Source: Odontesthes bonariensis
Taxonomy: Eukaryota; Chordata; Actinopteri; Atheriniformes; Atherinopsidae
Length of the DNA: 64,000 nucleotides
Reading direction: 5' to 3'
Assembly: GCF_027942865.1 (NCBI RefSeq)
Contig: NC_134519.1
Location: forward strand, 17,245,248-17,309,247
The translations under genes and the position numbers were made by a program. The notes beneath the pieces are model-generated. The model searched no databases. It saw nothing but the letters and a program-made list of their open reading frames with translations, and was not told where the DNA came from. Below, piece after piece: positions 61,701 through 64,000 of this stretch (its first letter is position 1; each line of letters opens with the position of its first letter).

Positions 61701-64000
61701 CTGAGGTGTTCTGATACGCTGTGATTTAAAATGACCTGAGCAAATAGATGTCTGGGAGAAACGGAAAGACAGTGCAAAACATTTGCAATCACGCTGTCAC
61801 TCTGGCCGACAGGCAGCTTCTTTAGCAGAGGGAGACATCTTGTGGCCTGCCTCTAAATGAAACTAACCTTTTACTGCTTTAAAAAGAAACAGAGCCACTC
61901 TGTATGCAGCGCAAGTATTGCAAGAGAAGCCAGACTGGATTTTTAGCAAGGAGAGGCTAATACTGTGAAATACCTCACATAAAATTAATCAAAAGGAAGA
62001 AATACTGCCATGGACTTTGTCAGAAAACTATATAATTAAAACAAACCTGAAAAGTTCTGAAGGAGTGTGTATTCACTTTTCATTTTAATATTCATTAAGC
62101 TATTCAAATGTGCATTTTCAACTTTTTAATGTGCTGCATTCTGATTGTGCCACAGCATGTTTTTTAAGATTTAGTCATGGCAAAGGGGAACTTGCCATTG
62201 CTTTTTTCAAATCTAGAGTAATTGTACGAATCTCTGACACAGCTGAAGCAGTGTATCCTCCCGGGCAGACGAGGCAGAGGGTAGATGCAGTTTATATCAA
62301 CAAAAACCAGATGCAGCTGGCTTTACCTGCTGTCTTTCTCCCTGGTTCCATTCCAGGAAAAGCTTGCGCTGTCACTCAAGCTTTCAGTATACAGTCTGCA
62401 GTCACACGCTGATAAACTAACTCCTCAAATTTTCTCACCAGTACTTTTCTTTTGCTAGTGGCATTTTTCCAGCATGTTCCCCTCTTATTGGTTGGCTGGA
62501 AGCCAAAGATATCCATTCCTAAATCCTTTTTTCTGCATCTCCAGAAATTACGCAAAGGAAAAACCGTATGAAGACTGAAAATGCTGTAGAGTAAAAGCAT
62601 TCTTTGGTTCCTCATGTAATATGAAATCAAAGCACACCTGGATATGAGAGGAATTTCACCTTATCTTATGATTGTAAGGTGTAAAACATGGCCATTTTTT
62701 TCTTTGTAAAAAAGATTAGATCCTTGCGGTCATTAGTGGAAACAAAAGCCCCTTAAAATAGGGATCACAAGTAATTGAGAATCAAAAGAAGATGGAATTT
62801 GAAACCATGCGCCATTTTTGCCCCCATCATTATTATTATAATAAATGTTTTTGTCAGTACATCACAATGCCTTAAGGCAGGTAATCCATGTCATGAGATA
62901 ATGGTTCTGTTGGTTTTGGACAGAGCCATACTTGTGTCCATTGTCTCCACCTAACATGCTAATTAACTTAAGAGGTTCTTTCAACTGGCACCTTTAATGT
63001 TTGCCTCTGGTAGTATCTGCTGCCTGTTGTGCAAGTCAGCAAAAAGCATCCTCACACAGCGTCCCTGCAATGAATTCCTTCAGTATTCCTCCTCGGCACC
63101 ATTGATCGCACTGCCAATGCTGCACTTACAGTAACAGTGACTCCCACACTGGCTTTTACCGACACTGAGTAATGGAACAAACACATTAGGTATTTGTCAT
63201 CCGGCTTGTCATCCACACTCCCTACCTCAGATTTGTTTATTTCATTGTTTACATGTAGGAGCTTTATTTCATCTCCTCCCTCCCTGTTCATGCTTTAGGC
63301 AGCACTGTAATTTTGTGCTCCTTCACACATGTCTTCTCTTCATCGCCTCTAATGCTTCCAGTTGTGCTTCATGGTCCTGGCTCGGCTCCACAGCAGGCTG
63401 AATCACAATGAGGGTCCTGAGCTCAGTCCCAGTCCCACCTCAATCTCAGCATAGCACAGCCTCCACTTCTGTTTTCTCTCTTCATCTCACCTTTGATTCC
63501 ATTTTGTCATAGTGCTCTTCTTTAACACTGTTTCATCTTAAATCTCCTGGCATTGTCTTCTTTCCTGCCTATTTTCTGCCTCTGTCTGCAGCCAGACCCG
63601 AGGTTTGCAAACATGTTCGACACTCAAACCTGATTTTTGCTTCTTCCATTCACCTTTCTCTTTTTCTCTGACCTCTAAAGTCAACTTCAGTGTCCAAACT
63701 AATACTGCAGTAAATCAAGTAAAACACTGTATCCTGGTTCTGGTCTGGCAAAGCCTGAAATCTGCCAAGACCACAAACAAGCCCTACGGTAATATTTAAA
63801 AGGTGTTTAAACCAAAGCTCATCAGTTTTTACACAATCTAATGCACTCACAGGAAGCCCAGTCAAAACACAGAAGATCAACAGTAATAAGATAAATGTGC
63901 AAGAGTGTGTCTGCGATGACACAAGCCATCTTAAGTGCTGAGCTGTTGATCGATTGAAATGATATTAGTGCAACTTCTGTGAGCACGCTACATATACACA

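Larger units (their letters stand above)
55636..64000. other. asic3 upstream region, no gene recognised
   Basis: Contains the possible asic3 leader exon near 55902-56020 and, beyond it, AT-rich DNA with a SINE-like fragment and a G14 run. The open frames seen (the longest is 149 codons at 55887-56336, minus) have no recognisable domains. The next gene must lie outside the window. Confidence 0.5.

Noticed and set aside
62110..62412. 100-codon plus-strand frame
   Set aside because: No recognisable family, no splice or poly(A) context; length is expected by chance in this much DNA.
63650..63922. Minus-strand frame with a signal-peptide-like hydrophobic start
   Set aside because: It opens with GTG, not ATG. 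No ATG is in frame upstream, and no family similarity or splice support was seen.

Overview
The window is animal nuclear DNA, almost certainly from a ray-finned (teleost) fish. It is AT-rich, its genes are split into many short exons with GT-AG introns plus two AT-AC introns, and the proteins are vertebrate families. The gene order atg9b - abcb8 - cdk5 - asic3 matches the human 7q36 block (ATG9B, ABCB8, ASIC3, CDK5). Fragments of Tc1-like and SINE-like fish repeats fit this. The species cannot be named from the sequence. All exon models were read by hand from splice sites and protein family similarity.

Layout, left to right. (1) 1-2496, minus strand: first coding exon of an obscurin gene (three Ig domains). 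The rest of this giant muscle gene lies beyond the left edge. (2) 2497-6950: non-coding, with a possible muscle-type promoter module near 3.7-3.95 kb. (3) 6971-19081, minus: atg9b, a complete 13-exon gene for an 812-residue autophagy scramblase with a long probable 3'UTR. (4) 19082-20010: a head-to-head promoter shared by atg9b and abcb8. (5) 20011-24712, plus: abcb8, complete, 16 exons, 706 residues, mitochondrial ABC transporter. (6) 26424-32579, plus: cdk5, complete, 12 exons, 292 residues. (7) 32580-40420: about 8 kb without a recognisable gene. (8) 40577-55465, minus: asic3, a complete proton-gated sodium channel gene. (9) 55466-64000: asic3 5'UTR/upstream DNA with scattered repeat remnants.

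The main discoveries are in asic3. First, the exon coding for the start of the acidic-pocket region is present as two 128-bp copies in tandem, which by reading frame can only be used one at a time. Second, the last exon is readable in two frames, and both give recognisable ASIC-family C-termini. A 53-bp cassette exon decides which: included, the protein ends like mammalian ASIC3; skipped, it ends like ASIC1/ASIC2. Together this gives up to four channel isoforms differing in proton sensing and PDZ-partner choice. In addition, atg9b and cdk5 each carry a U12-type AT-AC intron. The linkage of an obscurin gene to atg9b/asic3 mirrors the OBSL1-ASIC4-ATG9A block at human 2q35.

The four complete genes do not form one pathway. 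They are a conserved neighbourhood: autophagosome membrane supply (atg9b), mitochondrial transport (abcb8), neuronal kinase signalling (cdk5) and neuronal acid sensing (asic3).
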